A DNA stretch of 64,000 nucleotides from Sphingomonas sanxanigenens DSM 19645 = NX02 (GTDB lineage: Bacteria > Pseudomonadota > Alphaproteobacteria > Sphingomonadales > Sphingomonadaceae): positions 2,288,520 to 2,352,519 of the forward strand of contig NZ_CP006644.1 of the NCBI RefSeq assembly GCF_000512205.2, in the 5' to 3' direction. Both the position numbers and the translations under genes were made by a program. Under the pieces are notes generated by a model that saw only the letters and a list, made by a program, of their open reading frames with translations, ran no database searches and was not told where the DNA came from. Below, one piece after another: positions 37,487 to 47,532 of this stretch; position 1 is the first letter of the stretch, and each line of letters opens with the position of its first letter.

Positions 37487-39619
37487 TCATTTCGGCGGCG
37501 CCATCAATTCCGTCTTGAGGAAGGCGTGGAGCATCGCTGCGCGCACCGCATCCTCGGCATGGTCGGCACCCACAGAATGGCCGCCCTCCAGATACTCGTG
37601 ATAGTAAACGCGGTTGCCATAGGCGTCGAGCCGCGCGGCCATCTTGCGGGCATGACCGGGGTGGACGCGGTCATCCCGCGTCGAGAGATAGAAGAAGGCC
37701 GGCGGGTAGCGCATGCCCTGCTTAACATTTTGGTAGGGCGAATAGAGCTTCATGAACGCCCAGTCCTCAGGCACGTCCGGATCGCCATATTCCGCCACCC
37801 ACGATGCGCCGGCGAGGAGGTGCGAGTAGCGCTTCATATCGTGCAGCGGCGATCCCGAGATGACCGCGCCGTAAAGGTCGGGCCGCTGCGTCATCGCCGC
37901 ACCCACCAGCACGCCGCCGTTGGAGCGGCCCGAGATCGCGATTCTGCCCTTGCTGCTGATCCCGGCCTTCACCAGATCCTCGGCGACGGCGTGGAGATCG
38001 TCGAAGCTGTTTTGCCGCTTCTCGCGCAGCGCGGCTTCATGCCAGGCCGGGCCATATTCGCTGCCGCCGCGGATGTTGGCGAGGACATAGGCATTGCCGT
38101 CCTCGGCCCAGAATAGCCCGAGCGGGCCGGCGCGATAGGGTTGCCCGGTAAGATAGCCGGGAAGCTGCGCGGCGCGGAACCCGCCATAGGCATGGATCAG
38201 CGCGGGCACCGGGCCGGTCGCACCCTTCTTCCGAACGAGGAAATAGGGAACGCGCGTGCCATCCTTCGACGTCGCGAAGCGCTGCTCGACGGTGAAGGCG
38301 TTCGCATCGAACCGCGCCGGCAGGATCTGCACGGTGGTGGGGGCACCGGCGGCCGGCACCGCCATCAGCGCCGGCGGCTGCAGCATCGTCTCGACCGTCA
38401 CGAAGGCGAGATCGCGGGCGTCCGCGGCGGCGGCGATATCGAGCGTCGCATTGGCGGCGAGCGGGATCGCTCGGCTGGCCCAGCGGCCGGTGGCGGCATC
38501 GCGGCTGAGCGCCAGCAGCTTGCCGGAGACATCGTCGAGCAGCCGCACCCACAGAACATGGTCGGTCGCGACGGCTTCCTCGATCGACTGGCTGTCGGTC
38601 GGCGCAAGCACCAGTTCCGGCTTCGCCTCCCGTCCGGCAGCGATGTCGGCGATCGCGTAGGACACGAGCGCCCCGGCGGGGAAGGCGTCAAGCGGCTTGT
38701 TGAGGAACACGATCATCCGGCCGCCGATCACCGCGCGGAAGTCCGCGCTCGGCGGGACCGGCGTCGGCGCGAAGCGCCCGTCGGGCAAGCGGATCGAGAG
38801 AATGCTCGTGTAGAAATCGACGCCGCGCGATGCGAACACGCGCCGCACATCGCCATCCATCACCGCCGAGGGGGCAAGGCTGACATCCTCCGCCTTGCCG
38901 GCCATTACATCGGTGGCGGCGGATAGTGGCGTGCCCCGCCGCCATTGCTTCAGCAGGCGCGGATAGCCCGAATTGGTCATCGATCCGGCGCCGAAATCGG
39001 TGCCCACCAGCAGCGTATCGCGATCGATCCATGCGACATTGCTCTTGGCTGCGGGCAACGCGAAGCCGCCCTTCACGAATGCGCCCGTCTTCATGTCCCA
39101 CTCGCGGACGACATCGGCATCGGTGCCGCTGGGCGAGAGCGAGACGAGGCAGCGTTCGTAGGCGGGCGCGAGACAATCGGCGCCATGCCAGACCCAACTC
39201 TTTCCTTCCGCCTTGCCGAGCGCATCGACATCGATCAGCGTCGTCCAGACCGGCTTTCCGGCGCCATAGGCGGCAAGCGGGCTTACCCGCCAAAGACCGC
39301 GGGGGTTCTTCGCGTCGCGCCACAGGTTCACGACCCTGTCGCCCAGGATCTGGTCGGGCATCGCGATCTGCGCCTCGTCGTCGAGAATCGCGCGCGCCCT
39401 GGCTCGATCGGCCTCGAAGCCCGGCATCGATCGGATGCGCTTGTCGGTATCGGCGTTCCACGCCTCCACCTGCTTCAGCGCGCGCGGGCCATCGATATCC
39501 TCGAGCCAGAGAAAGGGATCGTCATCGCCGGGCGCGGCGCCGATGGCGGCTGCGGCGCTGGCGAGCGCGATGGCGAACAGGGTGGTACCGGCTATGGCGG
39601 TGCGGGATCGGAACGTCAT
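37487..39619 (-). CDS. Exported prolyl oligopeptidase family serine peptidase
   Basis: The 710-residue protein has a signal peptide (about residues 1-28). An N-terminal seven-bladed propeller-like part (PFLWLEDIDGPRALKQVEAWN near the start is the S9A hallmark) is followed by a C-terminal alpha/beta-hydrolase. YGGFRAAQLPGYL and NIRGGSEYGPAWHEAALREKRQNSFDD lead to the nucleophile elbow IAISGRSNGGVLVGAAMTQRP; HPGHARKMAARL and EGGHSVGADH complete the triad. It cuts short peptides after proline in the periplasm. Length fits the S9A family. It converges on the ABM gene. Confidence 0.94.
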   Translation of the reverse strand: MTFRSRTAIAGTTLFAIALASAAAAIGAAPGDDDPFLWLEDIDGPRALKQVEAWNADTDKRIRSMPGFEADRARARAILDDEAQIAMPDQILGDRVVNLWRDAKNPRGLWRVSPLAAYGAGKPVWTTLIDVDALGKAEGKSWVWHGADCLAPAYERCLVSLSPSGTDADVVREWDMKTGAFVKGGFALPAAKSNVAWIDRDTLLVGTDFGAGSMTNSGYPRLLKQWRRGTPLSAATDVMAGKAEDVSLAPSAVMDGDVRRVFASRGVDFYTSILSIRLPDGRFAPTPVPPSADFRAVIGGRMIVFLNKPLDAFPAGALVSYAIADIAAGREAKPELVLAPTDSQSIEEAVATDHVLWVRLLDDVSGKLLALSRDAATGRWASRAIPLAANATLDIAAAADARDLAFVTVETMLQPPALMAVPAAGAPTTVQILPARFDANAFTVEQRFATSKDGTRVPYFLVRKKGATGPVPALIHAYGGFRAAQLPGYLTGQPYRAGPLGLFWAEDGNAYVLANIRGGSEYGPAWHEAALREKRQNSFDDLHAVAEDLVKAGISSKGRIAISGRSNGGVLVGAAMTQRPDLYGAVISGSPLHDMKRYSHLLAGASWVAEYGDPDVPEDWAFMKLYSPYQNVKQGMRYPPAFFYLSTRDDRVHPGHARKMAARLDAYGNRVYYHEYLEGGHSVGADHAEDAVRAAMLHAFLKTELMAPPK

Positions 39620-39815
39620 CGGGAAGGCCTAACCCTGGCAGGGGCGTTCATCAACATCGCGTAATCCCGCGACAGCCGCCATGCCGCAGACCGAAGGGGT
39701 GCACCAAAGTATGGGATCACGCCTGCCTTGGTCGAATGGCGCGCAGGCGCGGTTGCGCGCACTATGCGTGTCATGGCGAGCAGGCGATGGGGCTTGCCGG
39801 CAGCGAGGGTGCCCG

Positions 39816-40811
39816 ATGGCCACGACCCAGGGATATTCCGCCGATGCCGATTTCCTCTCATGGTCGCTCGATCCCACCCGCCGGGACCTGCTAGGCGGGA
39901 TGGTCGCCGCCGGCCTCATCGCCGGGACCCCGGCATTCGCCGCACCGCTTTCCGGACATCACAATCAAGGAGATATGAGCATGGCCACGATCACCACGAA
40001 GGACGGTACCGAGATCTTCTACAAGGATTGGGGCCCCAAGGATGCGCAGCCGATCGTCTTCCACCATGGCTGGCCGCTCAGCGCCGACGATTGGGACACG
40101 CAGATGCTGTATTTCCTCGACAAGGGCTATCGCGTCGTCGCGCATGACCGGCGCGGGCATGGCCGCTCGACGCAGACGGACACCGGCAACGACATGGACA
40201 CCTATGTCGCCGACCTGATCGAACTGACCGATCATCTCGACCTGAAGAACGCCGTGCATATCGGCCACTCGACCGGCGGCGGGGAGGCGACGCGCTATGT
40301 CGCGCGTGCGAAGCCGGGCCGCGTCGCCAAGGCGGTGCTGGTCAGCGCGGTGCCGCCAGTCATGATCCAGTCGGAAAGGAACCCCGGCGGGCTGCCCAAG
40401 TCGGTGTTCGACGGCTTGCGCGAAGGCCTCGCGGCCAACCGCGCGCAATTCTATCTCGATGTCGCCTCGGGCCCGTTCTACGGCTTCAACCGGCCGGGCG
40501 CCAAGACCCTGCCGGGCACGATCCAGAATTGGTGGCGGCAGGGCATGATCGGCGGCGCCAAGGCACATTATGATTGTATTGCAGTGTTTTCTGAAACAGA
40601 CTTCACGGAAGATCTGAAGGCGATCACCGTGCCGACGCTGGTGATGCACGGCGATGACGACCAGATCGTGCCGATCGCCGACGCCGCGTTGCTGTCGGTC
40701 AAGCTGCTCCGTCACGGTGAACTCAAGGTCTATGAAGGCTATCCGCACGGCATGCTGACGACCCATGCCGACGTGCTCAACCCGGATCTGCTGGCCTTCA
40801 TCAAGGGCTGA
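39816..40811 (+). CDS. Tat-exported alpha/beta hydrolase, non-haem chloroperoxidase type
   Basis: The 331-residue protein begins with a leader containing [22 protein letters not shown], a probable twin-arginine signal. The hydrolase has [38 protein letters not shown] and the nucleophile motif [29 protein letters not shown] carries the catalytic aspartate and [12 protein letters not shown] the histidine. This is the cofactor-free haloperoxidase/perhydrolase family, which can form peracids from carboxylates. Such enzymes are usually cytoplasmic and about 275 residues; the extra 50 residues here are the export leader. The ATG at 39816 starts the leader; an internal ATG at 39981 ([10 protein letters not shown]) would give the leaderless form. 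Confidence 0.9.
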   Translation: MATTQGYSADADFLSWSLDPTRRDLLGGMVAAGLIAGTPAFAAPLSGHHNQGDMSMATITTKDGTEIFYKDWGPKDAQPIVFHHGWPLSADDWDTQMLYFLDKGYRVVAHDRRGHGRSTQTDTGNDMDTYVADLIELTDHLDLKNAVHIGHSTGGGEATRYVARAKPGRVAKAVLVSAVPPVMIQSERNPGGLPKSVFDGLREGLAANRAQFYLDVASGPFYGFNRPGAKTLPGTIQNWWRQGMIGGAKAHYDCIAVFSETDFTEDLKAITVPTLVMHGDDDQIVPIADAALLSVKLLRHGELKVYEGYPHGMLTTHADVLNPDLLAFIKG

Positions 40812-40864
40812 CGGCCCGCTGGAGACCTCCTGCCTGGGGGCCTTGCGGTTCGTTCATCCACCTC

Positions 40865-40915
40865 CGTCCAGCGCGTTCCCGGGGAACGGCTGGACGGGGG
40901 CACGCCCGTCCAGCC
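40865..40915. terminator. Nested/competing hairpins between convergent genes
   Basis: GGCTGGACGGG (40888-40898) and CCCGTCCAGCC (40905-40915) form a perfect 11-bp stem with a 6-base loop. An upstream CGTCCAGC at 40865-40872 can instead pair with GCTGGACG (40889-40896) around GTTCCCGGGGAAC, giving a mutually exclusive fold. It lies between the stops of the haloperoxidase (40811) and TonB receptor (41016) genes. A terminator role is likely from position, but there is no T tract. Confidence 0.45.
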
Positions 40916-41015
40916 TGAAACCCAAGCGTTCCGCGCAGGTCTGATGGGGTAACTCGCACGTATTGCGGGGCACCGCTCACCCCGGCGCGCTGTTGCCGTT
41001 CATGCTTCTCGAGCG

Positions 41016-43061
41016 TTATCGTTCGACCTTGATGCCGACCCAAAGCGTGCGTGGGGTGCCCAGATCGATCGATCCGGCAACGTTGCGGGTGATGATGGCG
41101 GCGTCGAACAGATTCTCCGCCCGGCCCACCAGGAACGCGCCCTTGCCGAGCGGCATGCGCGCAACCGCGTCGACGGTCAGCGCATCCTTCAGCGCATCGG
41201 TTTCGCGATCGTCCTCGAACTGGCGACCGACATAGCGGATCGTGCCCGAGAAATCCCAGCCGGGGGCAGGACGCCAGCCGAGCGTCGCGCTCGCGGCATG
41301 GCTCGGGGTCTGCGCGGGGATCAGCCCGTCGAACGCCTCGCCCGGCGCATCCACCCGGCTATGGCTGTAGGCATAGCTCGCCGACGCGATGATCTGACCG
41401 AGCCGCAGATTGGCCGAAAGCTCCACGCCCTTCGCCGTCACCGCGTCGACATTCTGCCGTTCCCGCAGGTTGGCGCCGATCGTCACATTGGCGATCGCGC
41501 CCTCGAGCCGATTGTAGAAGGCGGTCGCGGCCAGCGTTACGCCGGAGAAAGGCATCAGATCGACGCCGGCTTCGACACCTTTCAATCGCTCAAGCCCCAG
41601 TGCCGCATTCGCCCGCGTCGTCACCGGAAACACGGTGAATGGGCGATAAAGCTCATTGAGCGTCGGCAGACGGAAACCGGTATAGCCAGCGCCGCGCAGC
41701 GCGACCGCGCTCGACAGGTTCAGCAATCCGCCTGCGCGGAAGCTCGGGCGCCAGCCGTCGCGGTCGGCGAAGCGCCCATCGACCGTCAGCACGCCGGCGG
41801 CATTGCGTTCGGTGAGGAAGCCGCCGTCGATCGACCAATGATCGAGCCGCGCGCCGCCGGTCAGCACGAGACGGCCGATCGTCCAGTCATCCTCGACGAA
41901 CAGCCCGAAGGTCGCCTGCTCGCCGCCGGCGTTGCGGCGGACGGTGACATTGCCGGTGGTGGCATTGAACCCATCCTCGAACATCTCGCCATCGGCAAGC
42001 CGCGCATCCGCGCCGATGCGCAGCAGATGGCGGCGGCCGACCGGCGGGCGCAGTTCGATCTTGCCGCCATAGCCCGTCGAGGGCGTGTTGCGCTGGTCCA
42101 GCGTCTTGCGGAAGCTGGTGGCGCTGATCACGACGTTGGAGAAGTTGCGCGCCTGGACATAGGCGAGCAGATCGACCTGCCACCGTCCGCGCGAGACCAG
42201 CCGGATGCTGGCATCCTGCCCTTCCGAATGGCTGTCCGCGCCGGCGAAGCGCAGCGTGCGGTCGTCCCCGAAGACGAGCCCGCGAAACTGGACTTCGAGG
42301 CCCGGCGCGACCGGGGCGCCCGCGCGCAGCCCCGCCGACCAGCTCTCGTAGCGGGCGCGCGCGCTGGCCGCGACGCGCTGGTCGGCGGGGGTGGTGTAGA
42401 AGCCGTCGCCACGGTCCCACCGGCCCGAAACCGTCACGAAACCCTCGCCAAGATCGGGGGTGATGGCGGCGGAAAGCTCGGTGGCGTCCCGGCTGCCATA
42501 GAAAGCGCTCGCCGCGACTGTCGGCAGTTGGGCGCGCCCGGCGCTGGCGAGTTCGATCGTGCCGGCGACCGCGCCGGCGCCGAACGCACCGGTGCCGCCG
42601 CCGCGTGTGATACGGGCTTCGGAGAGCCGCTCGGGGGCGAGCGCGCTGTAGGGTATATAGCCGAAGAAGGGATCGGCCTGCGGCACGCCGTCGAGCAGCA
42701 CGAGCGTGCGGCTGGAGGCATTGCCGCCCAGCGCCCGCAAGGTCGCGCCCTGTGCCGACGGATTGGCCGAGCGGCTGTCGGACCGTCGGAACTGTTGGAA
42801 GCCGGCGACGTCGGCAAGGATGTCCTCGATACGGCCCGCGGCGCTGTCCGTCAGTCGATCGCGGTCGATCGTTACCGCGCCATAAGCGGGCGTTCCCGGC
42901 GGCAGCGGCAGGCCTTCGCCCGTCACGATGATCGGATCTCCCTCGTCTTGCCCCACCTGTGCGGCCGCAGGACTGGGCAACGCCAGCAGGGCGACCGCCA
43001 GCGCGGGCAGGGAAGGGGGCAGTCTTGATGGAGTCGGAAGGAACCGGGCAGAAATCATCAA
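41016..43061 (-). CDS. TonB-dependent outer-membrane receptor
   Basis: The 681-residue protein has a signal peptide (to about residue 36, ALPSPAAAQ). A plug domain follows, with RIEDILADVAGFQQFRRSDSRSANPSAQGATLRALGGNASSRTLVLLDGVPQADPFFGYI and the RITRGGGTGAFGAGAVAGTI block. A 22-strand barrel follows, ending in SIDLGTPRTLWVGIKVER. It takes up a large ligand (vitamin, siderophore, sugar or peptide) across the outer membrane. I see no TonB box I trust and no nearby ExbBD, and the ligand is not evident. Length is at the short end, like BtuB-type receptors. The 163-bp leader shows no B12 box. Confidence 0.92.
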   Translation of the reverse strand: MMISARFLPTPSRLPPSLPALAVALLALPSPAAAQVGQDEGDPIIVTGEGLPLPPGTPAYGAVTIDRDRLTDSAAGRIEDILADVAGFQQFRRSDSRSANPSAQGATLRALGGNASSRTLVLLDGVPQADPFFGYIPYSALAPERLSEARITRGGGTGAFGAGAVAGTIELASAGRAQLPTVAASAFYGSRDATELSAAITPDLGEGFVTVSGRWDRGDGFYTTPADQRVAASARARYESWSAGLRAGAPVAPGLEVQFRGLVFGDDRTLRFAGADSHSEGQDASIRLVSRGRWQVDLLAYVQARNFSNVVISATSFRKTLDQRNTPSTGYGGKIELRPPVGRRHLLRIGADARLADGEMFEDGFNATTGNVTVRRNAGGEQATFGLFVEDDWTIGRLVLTGGARLDHWSIDGGFLTERNAAGVLTVDGRFADRDGWRPSFRAGGLLNLSSAVALRGAGYTGFRLPTLNELYRPFTVFPVTTRANAALGLERLKGVEAGVDLMPFSGVTLAATAFYNRLEGAIANVTIGANLRERQNVDAVTAKGVELSANLRLGQIIASASYAYSHSRVDAPGEAFDGLIPAQTPSHAASATLGWRPAPGWDFSGTIRYVGRQFEDDRETDALKDALTVDAVARMPLGKGAFLVGRAENLFDAAIITRNVAGSIDLGTPRTLWVGIKVER

Positions 43062-43224
43062 CGCTTTCTCGTTAGACGGAACGGCTCTGCGCTCGGCCCT
43101 TACCGCAACTGCGCGGCATTGCAGCGTTTTTGTCGGCCAGCGTCGGGCTGGACGAGCCCATCGGCCGCTGGCGGCGAGCCGGGAGCCGATGCCCGCCGGG
43201 CTGCCGCCGCACGTCGATGCCGCC

Positions 43225-44745
43225 TCAGAAGAAGCCGAGGGCCTTCGGACTGTAGCTGACCAGCAGGTTCTTGGTCTGCTGATAATGGTCGAGCATCATC
43301 TTGTGGGTCTCGCGGCCGATGCCCGACTGCTTGTATCCGCCGAACGCGGCATGCGCCGGATAGGCGTGATAGCAGTTCGTCCAGACGCGACCGGCCTGGA
43401 TCGCGCGGCCCATGCGGTATGCGGTGTTGCCGTCCCGCGTCCACACGCCGGCACCGAGGCCGTAGAGCGTGTCGTTGGCGATCGCGAGCGCATCCGCCTC
43501 ATCCGTGAAGCGGGTCACCGCGAGCACCGGCCCGAAGATCTCCTCCTGGAACACGCGCATCCGGTTATGGCCTTCGAGGATGGTGGGGGTGATGTAGAAG
43601 CCACCGTCGAGATCGGCACCGAGCGCGGCGCGGTCACCGCCGGTCAGCACGCGCGCGCCCTCATCCTTGCCCACCGCAATGTAGGACAGGATCTTGTCGA
43701 GCTGCTCGCTCGACGCCTGCGCGCCGATCATCGTCGCGGGATCGAGCGGGTTGCCCTGCTTGATGCTCTTCACGCGGGCGACGGCGCGCTCGATGAAGGC
43801 GTCGTAGATCGAATCCTGGATCAGCGCGCGGCTGGGGCAGGTGCAGACCTCACCCTGATTGAGCGCGAACATCGCGAAGCCTTCGAGACACTTGTCGAAA
43901 TAATCATCGTCGGCGTCCATCACGTCGGCGAAAAAGATGTTGGGCGACTTGCCGCCGAGCTCCAGCGTTACCGGGATCAGGTTTTCGCTGGCATATTGCA
44001 TGATGAGCCGGCCGGTGCTCGTCTCTCCCGTGAAGGCGATCTTGCTGATCCGCTTGCTGGTGGCCAGCGGCTTGCCCGCTTCGAGGCCGAAGCCGTTGAC
44101 GACGTTGAGCACGCCCGGCGGCAGCAAATCGCCGATCAGGTCCATCAGCACCATGATCGACATCGGCGTCTGTTCGGCGGGTTTCAGCACCACGCAATTG
44201 CCCGCGGCGAGCGCCGGCGCCAGCTTCCACGCCGCCATCAGGATCGGGAAGTTCCACGGGATGATCTGTCCGACCACGCCCAGCGGCTCATGGAAGTGAT
44301 AGGCGATGGTATTCTTGTCGATCTCGGCGATCGAGCCTTCCTGCGCGCGGACGCAGCTGGCGAAATAGCGGAAATGGTCGATGGCGAGGGGAATGTCGGC
44401 CGCGGTGGTCTCGCGGATCGGCTTGCCGTTGTCGATCGTCTCGGCCATCGCCAGCAGGTCGAGATTCTCCTCCATCCGCTGCGCGACCTTGAGCAGCACG
44501 CTGGCCCGATCGGCCGCCGACGTCTCTCCCCAGGCGCCCTTGGCGGCGTGCGCGGCATCGAGCGCGAGATCGATATCCTCGGCGCTGCTGCGCGCGACCT
44601 TGCAGACGACCTCGCCGCTGACGGGGGAGACATTGTCGAAATAGGCACCCCGCGACGGCGCGACCCAGGCGCCGCCGATGAAATTGTCATAGCGTTCGCG
44701 GATCAGGCTTTTTGCCGCCAGACTGTCGATGGCTTGCTGCAGCAT
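43225..44745 (-). CDS. Aldehyde dehydrogenase (ExaC/AldB-like)
   Basis: The 506-residue enzyme matches the class of NAD-dependent acetaldehyde/medium-chain aldehyde dehydrogenases. Evidence is [24 protein letters not shown] at the N-terminus, [74 protein letters not shown] with the general-base glutamate, and [15 protein letters not shown] with the catalytic cysteine. [26 protein letters not shown] is the typical end. A short GGAGAGAG lies just before ATG 44745, preferred over ATG 44757. It is upstream of the TonB receptor, but a 163-bp gap makes co-transcription uncertain. Confidence 0.94.
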   Translation of the reverse strand: MLQQAIDSLAAKSLIRERYDNFIGGAWVAPSRGAYFDNVSPVSGEVVCKVARSSAEDIDLALDAAHAAKGAWGETSAADRASVLLKVAQRMEENLDLLAMAETIDNGKPIRETTAADIPLAIDHFRYFASCVRAQEGSIAEIDKNTIAYHFHEPLGVVGQIIPWNFPILMAAWKLAPALAAGNCVVLKPAEQTPMSIMVLMDLIGDLLPPGVLNVVNGFGLEAGKPLATSKRISKIAFTGETSTGRLIMQYASENLIPVTLELGGKSPNIFFADVMDADDDYFDKCLEGFAMFALNQGEVCTCPSRALIQDSIYDAFIERAVARVKSIKQGNPLDPATMIGAQASSEQLDKILSYIAVGKDEGARVLTGGDRAALGADLDGGFYITPTILEGHNRMRVFQEEIFGPVLAVTRFTDEADALAIANDTLYGLGAGVWTRDGNTAYRMGRAIQAGRVWTNCYHAYPAHAAFGGYKQSGIGRETHKMMLDHYQQTKNLLVSYSPKALGFF

Positions 44746-44988
44746 CTCTCTCTCCATGTTTTGCCAGCTGTCCAGGCTTTCCGCCGATCATGCAGCCGCA
44801 GGGGGGGGCGGGCAATGAGACCTTCGGTCGTTTGCGCGAGCCATCCTGTTGTGTGCACGGCCAGGCGGCGACAACGCCAATGGCGATGGCGGAAGCAGCG
44901 TCAGGCGGATGCCCGAAAGGGAAATTCAGCGTCTATCCTTGCGAATTCCGATCATTTGATCCATACAGTTGCTCAAAGGAGCAGAGTC

Positions 44989-45468
44989 GTGACGTCGGTC
45001 GCCAGCACCCGTACCATCTCGGAGACCCCGATCGGTCGGTCTTTCGACTATATCGATCTGTTCCGGGCAGAGCCCGTCGAGCGTATCGAGTTCATCAAGG
45101 CGGGCGTATCCGCTAGGGCGGTGAAGCTCTTCATTTCCGAACTGCATTTCGATCAGAACGTGCTGATCGAAGCGCTCAGCCTCAAGACCGCCACGCTCAA
45201 TCGAAAAGCGGCACGCAACGAGCTTCTGTCGGCCGAAGACAGCGAGCGCGTCGTCGGACTGGCGAAGCTGGTCGGCCAACTCGAGGCGATGATCGAGGAT
45301 AGCGGCGGCGCCGAGGGTTTCGACGCTTCGGAGTGGCTATCCCGCTGGCTTCGGGATCCGCTGCCCGCGCTCAACGGTGCGAGGCCGATCGAGTTTCTCG
45401 ACACGATGGAAGGCCAGGCGCTCGTTTCCAGAGCGCTCTCGCAGATCCAGAGCGGAGCCTATGCGTGA
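44989..45468 (+). CDS. Antitoxin, ParS/MbcA (Xre-toxin-binding DUF2384) family
   Basis: The 159-residue protein has an N-terminal helical part with a degenerate Xre-like helix-turn-helix (SARAVKLFISELHFDQNVLIEALSLKTATLNRKA). The C-terminal DUF2384 toxin-binding domain reads EDSERVVGLAKLVGQLEAMI, FDASEWLSRWLRDPLPALNGARPIEFLDTMEGQALVSRALSQIQSGAYA. It should bind and neutralise the RES toxin encoded next and repress the pair. The start is GTG at 44989 with AAAGGAG upstream. The toxin gene overlaps it by 4 bp (GTGA), so synthesis is coupled. Confidence 0.9.
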   Translation: MTSVASTRTISETPIGRSFDYIDLFRAEPVERIEFIKAGVSARAVKLFISELHFDQNVLIEALSLKTATLNRKAARNELLSAEDSERVVGLAKLVGQLEAMIEDSGGAEGFDASEWLSRWLRDPLPALNGARPIEFLDTMEGQALVSRALSQIQSGAYA

Positions 45469-45956
45469 GCCGGCAGGTCTATCGGATCGGCACGGACACA
45501 AAGCTCTACACCGCGGACGATATGACGGGAACGGGCGCCAAGATATCGGGCGGCCGCTGGAATGATGTCGGCGTCGCCGTCGTTTACGCGTCCCCGACTC
45601 GTGCCCTGGCGTGTCTGGAGACCTTCGTTCACCTGAATGCCGGCGGTCTGCCGCTGAACCGCTACCTCGTCGAGATCGAGATTCCGGACGATGTGTGGGC
45701 CGCCGCCGAAAACGCCACAGCGGCCTCGCTCGCGGTCGGCTGGGACGCGGAGCCAGCGGGAATGATCAGCATATCGTTCGGGACGAACTGGGCGAACAGC
45801 GGACGGTCGGCACTGTCGCTAATTCCCTCGATCATCGTGCCCGAAGAGCAGAATGTGCTCATCAATCCGGCTCATCCTGACGCCGCGCGGATCACGGCGC
45901 AGAAGGTTCGCAAATGGCTCTATGATCCGCGGATGGATCGCAGCGTGAAAAGCTGA
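45465..45956 (+). CDS. RES-domain toxin
   Basis: The 163-residue protein is a RES-domain toxin: QVYRIGTDTKLY near the start, GAKISGGRWNDVGVAVVYASPTRALACLETFVHL with the conserved Arg, Tyr and Glu, and LIPSIIVPEEQNVLINPAHPDA with Ser and Asn. Characterised RES toxins attack NAD+ (or ADP-ribosylate a target) and are held in check by DUF2384 antitoxins like the one encoded just upstream. All core residues appear intact, so the toxin may be active. The start is GTG at 45465. Confidence 0.9.
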   Translation: MSRQVYRIGTDTKLYTADDMTGTGAKISGGRWNDVGVAVVYASPTRALACLETFVHLNAGGLPLNRYLVEIEIPDDVWAAAENATAASLAVGWDAEPAGMISISFGTNWANSGRSALSLIPSIIVPEEQNVLINPAHPDAARITAQKVRKWLYDPRMDRSVKS

Positions 45957-46094
45957 TCGGTTGCCGGCGCCGGGTTGCGTTGGCGAGGGGGCAAACACAG
46001 CGCATGTCAGACCTCGATATGGAACCTGCCCGCGCAAACCGTTTGGGCCGATAATATACATTATGTAAAATACGGATCGGTGTGGCGGCTTGGG

Positions 46095-46355
46095 TCAGGC
46101 CGCCGCCGCGACGATGGCTTCGCCACCACCCAGCAGCGTCACATGAGCCACGAGCACATTCTCGCGCAGCTTTGCCGCGATGATCGCGGCGCCCTGTTCG
46201 TCGAGTGCTTCGACCGCGATGTCGATCGCCATGCCGCCGTCGCGCAGCGCCATCGTCACGCCGCTCGGCACGATCCAGCGTTGCGCGAAATAGCCAAGGA
46301 CGCGCGGCAGGCTTTGCGGATCCTCGGCGGCCTCGATGGCGAATCGCCAGTTCAT
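46095..46355 (-). CDS. Small ACT-like protein coupled to amino-acid dehydrogenase
   Basis: The 86-residue protein begins MNWRFAIEAAEDPQSLPRVL, then GYFAQRWIVPSGVTMALRDGGMAIDIAVEAL and AAIIAAKLRENVLVAHVTLL. That is one beta-alpha-beta-beta-alpha-beta unit with the look of an ACT domain, the fold that binds amino acids to regulate enzymes. The first residues of the ACT loop (ED-PQSLPRV) fit this. Its ATG overlaps the TGA of the leucine-type dehydrogenase by 4 bp, so the two are made together. A regulatory role on that enzyme or pathway is inferred from position and fold. Confidence 0.7.
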   Translation of the reverse strand: MNWRFAIEAAEDPQSLPRVLGYFAQRWIVPSGVTMALRDGGMAIDIAVEALDEQGAAIIAAKLRENVLVAHVTLLGGGEAIVAAAA

Positions 46356-47404
46356 GCCGCCCGTCTCTCGGCGTCCGCGATGATCCGTTCGGCCATCTCG
46401 TCGGCGACGAACGCGGCCGGCCGATGCTCGCGCGATGCCTGTTCGAGGATGGCGTGGACGCGCGCGCCGATCCCGTCGACCCGTGCCGCGACGCCCGCCT
46501 TGTCCTCGCCGAGATATTCGGCCGCGACGCTGATGATGCCGCCGGCGTTGGCGACATAATCGGGCACGTAGGCGATGCCGCGATCGAGCAGCAGGTCTGC
46601 GACCGCACGCTCGGCCAGCTGGTTGTTGGCGCCGCCGCAGACCAGCCTTGCCGGCATCGCCGCGACGCTCTCCATCGTCAGCGCACCGCCGAGCGCGCAT
46701 GGCGCGAAGACGTCGGCATCGACCGTTGCGATCTCGGCGGCGTCGACGACGCGCGCGTCGAGCACGGCGGCCACCGCGTCGCGCCGGCGCGGATCGATAT
46801 CGGCGATGATCAGCCTGGCGCCTGCATCCTTGAGCCGGCGGCACAGGCCGGCACCGACATTGCCCGTGCCCTGCACCGCCACCGTCAGGTCGGAAAGCTC
46901 GACGCCCAGCGTCAGCCGCGCCGCGGCCTTCATCGCCTCGAACACGCCCTGTGCCGTCCAGGGCGACGGATCGCCGCCGGCGCGGCCGTCCGCCGCATCG
47001 AGCCCGGCGACGTGGCGCGTCGCCTTCGCGACCTCGCGCATGTCGAACAAGGTCGTGCCGACATCTTCCGCAGTCACGTAGCGGCCCTCCAATTCCTCGA
47101 CCGCGCGGCCGAACGCGCGGAACAGCGCGGCGCGATCGAACGGGCCTTCGGGCCGGCGAAGCACGGCCTTGGCGCCGCCGAACGGCAGCCCTGCCATCGC
47201 ATTCTTGTAGCTCATGCCCTCGGCCAGCCGGCGCGCATCTTCCAGCGCCTCGCCGAAATCGGGATAGGTCCAGAAACGGCACCCACCCGCGCCCGGCCCG
47301 AGCGCCAGCGAATGGATGACGATGACGCCGTCGAGCCCCGTTTCCGCATCCTGCAGGCGGACCGATTGCTGCATCGGAGTGAGCGGTGCTGCGCGGACGA
47401 CCAT
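46352..47404 (-). CDS. Leu/Phe/Val-type amino-acid dehydrogenase
   Basis: The 350-residue enzyme belongs to the Glu/Leu/Phe/Val dehydrogenase family. GLPFGGAKAVLRRPEG carries the catalytic lysine, and LGPGAGGCRFW and SYKNAMAGL form the N-terminal substrate region. LTVAVQGTGNVGAGLCRRLKDAGARLIIADID is the NAD-binding fold at about residues 170-205. It interconverts branched or aromatic amino acids and their 2-oxo acids with NAD(H) and ammonia. The length matches leucine/phenylalanine dehydrogenases rather than glutamate dehydrogenase. The gene diverges from an Lrp/AsnC regulator, which probably controls it, and is coupled to a small ACT-like protein. Confidence 0.9.
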   Translation of the reverse strand: MVVRAAPLTPMQQSVRLQDAETGLDGVIVIHSLALGPGAGGCRFWTYPDFGEALEDARRLAEGMSYKNAMAGLPFGGAKAVLRRPEGPFDRAALFRAFGRAVEELEGRYVTAEDVGTTLFDMREVAKATRHVAGLDAADGRAGGDPSPWTAQGVFEAMKAAARLTLGVELSDLTVAVQGTGNVGAGLCRRLKDAGARLIIADIDPRRRDAVAAVLDARVVDAAEIATVDADVFAPCALGGALTMESVAAMPARLVCGGANNQLAERAVADLLLDRGIAYVPDYVANAGGIISVAAEYLGEDKAGVAARVDGIGARVHAILEQASREHRPAAFVADEMAERIIADAERRAA

Positions 47405-47532
47405 GACATTCTCTCCCGGTGGTTGGCGGCGCGCTTATCCCGTGTTCGATGCGAAGAATCTTGCTCGATCTGTCGCGTGAAACGCGCTAATCGAGGATGA
47501 ATATTTCCCTTATTGGCCGATGATCGATCAAT

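Noticed and set aside
40812-41015. Possible cobalamin riboswitch, because GCTGGAGACCTCCTGCC resembles a B12 box
   Set aside because: It lies after the stops of two convergent genes, so no gene is downstream on either strand in range, and the rest of the riboswitch core is not seen.
43062-43224. Cobalamin riboswitch upstream of the TonB receptor
   Set aside because: No B12 box or conserved core was found in the leader on the minus strand.
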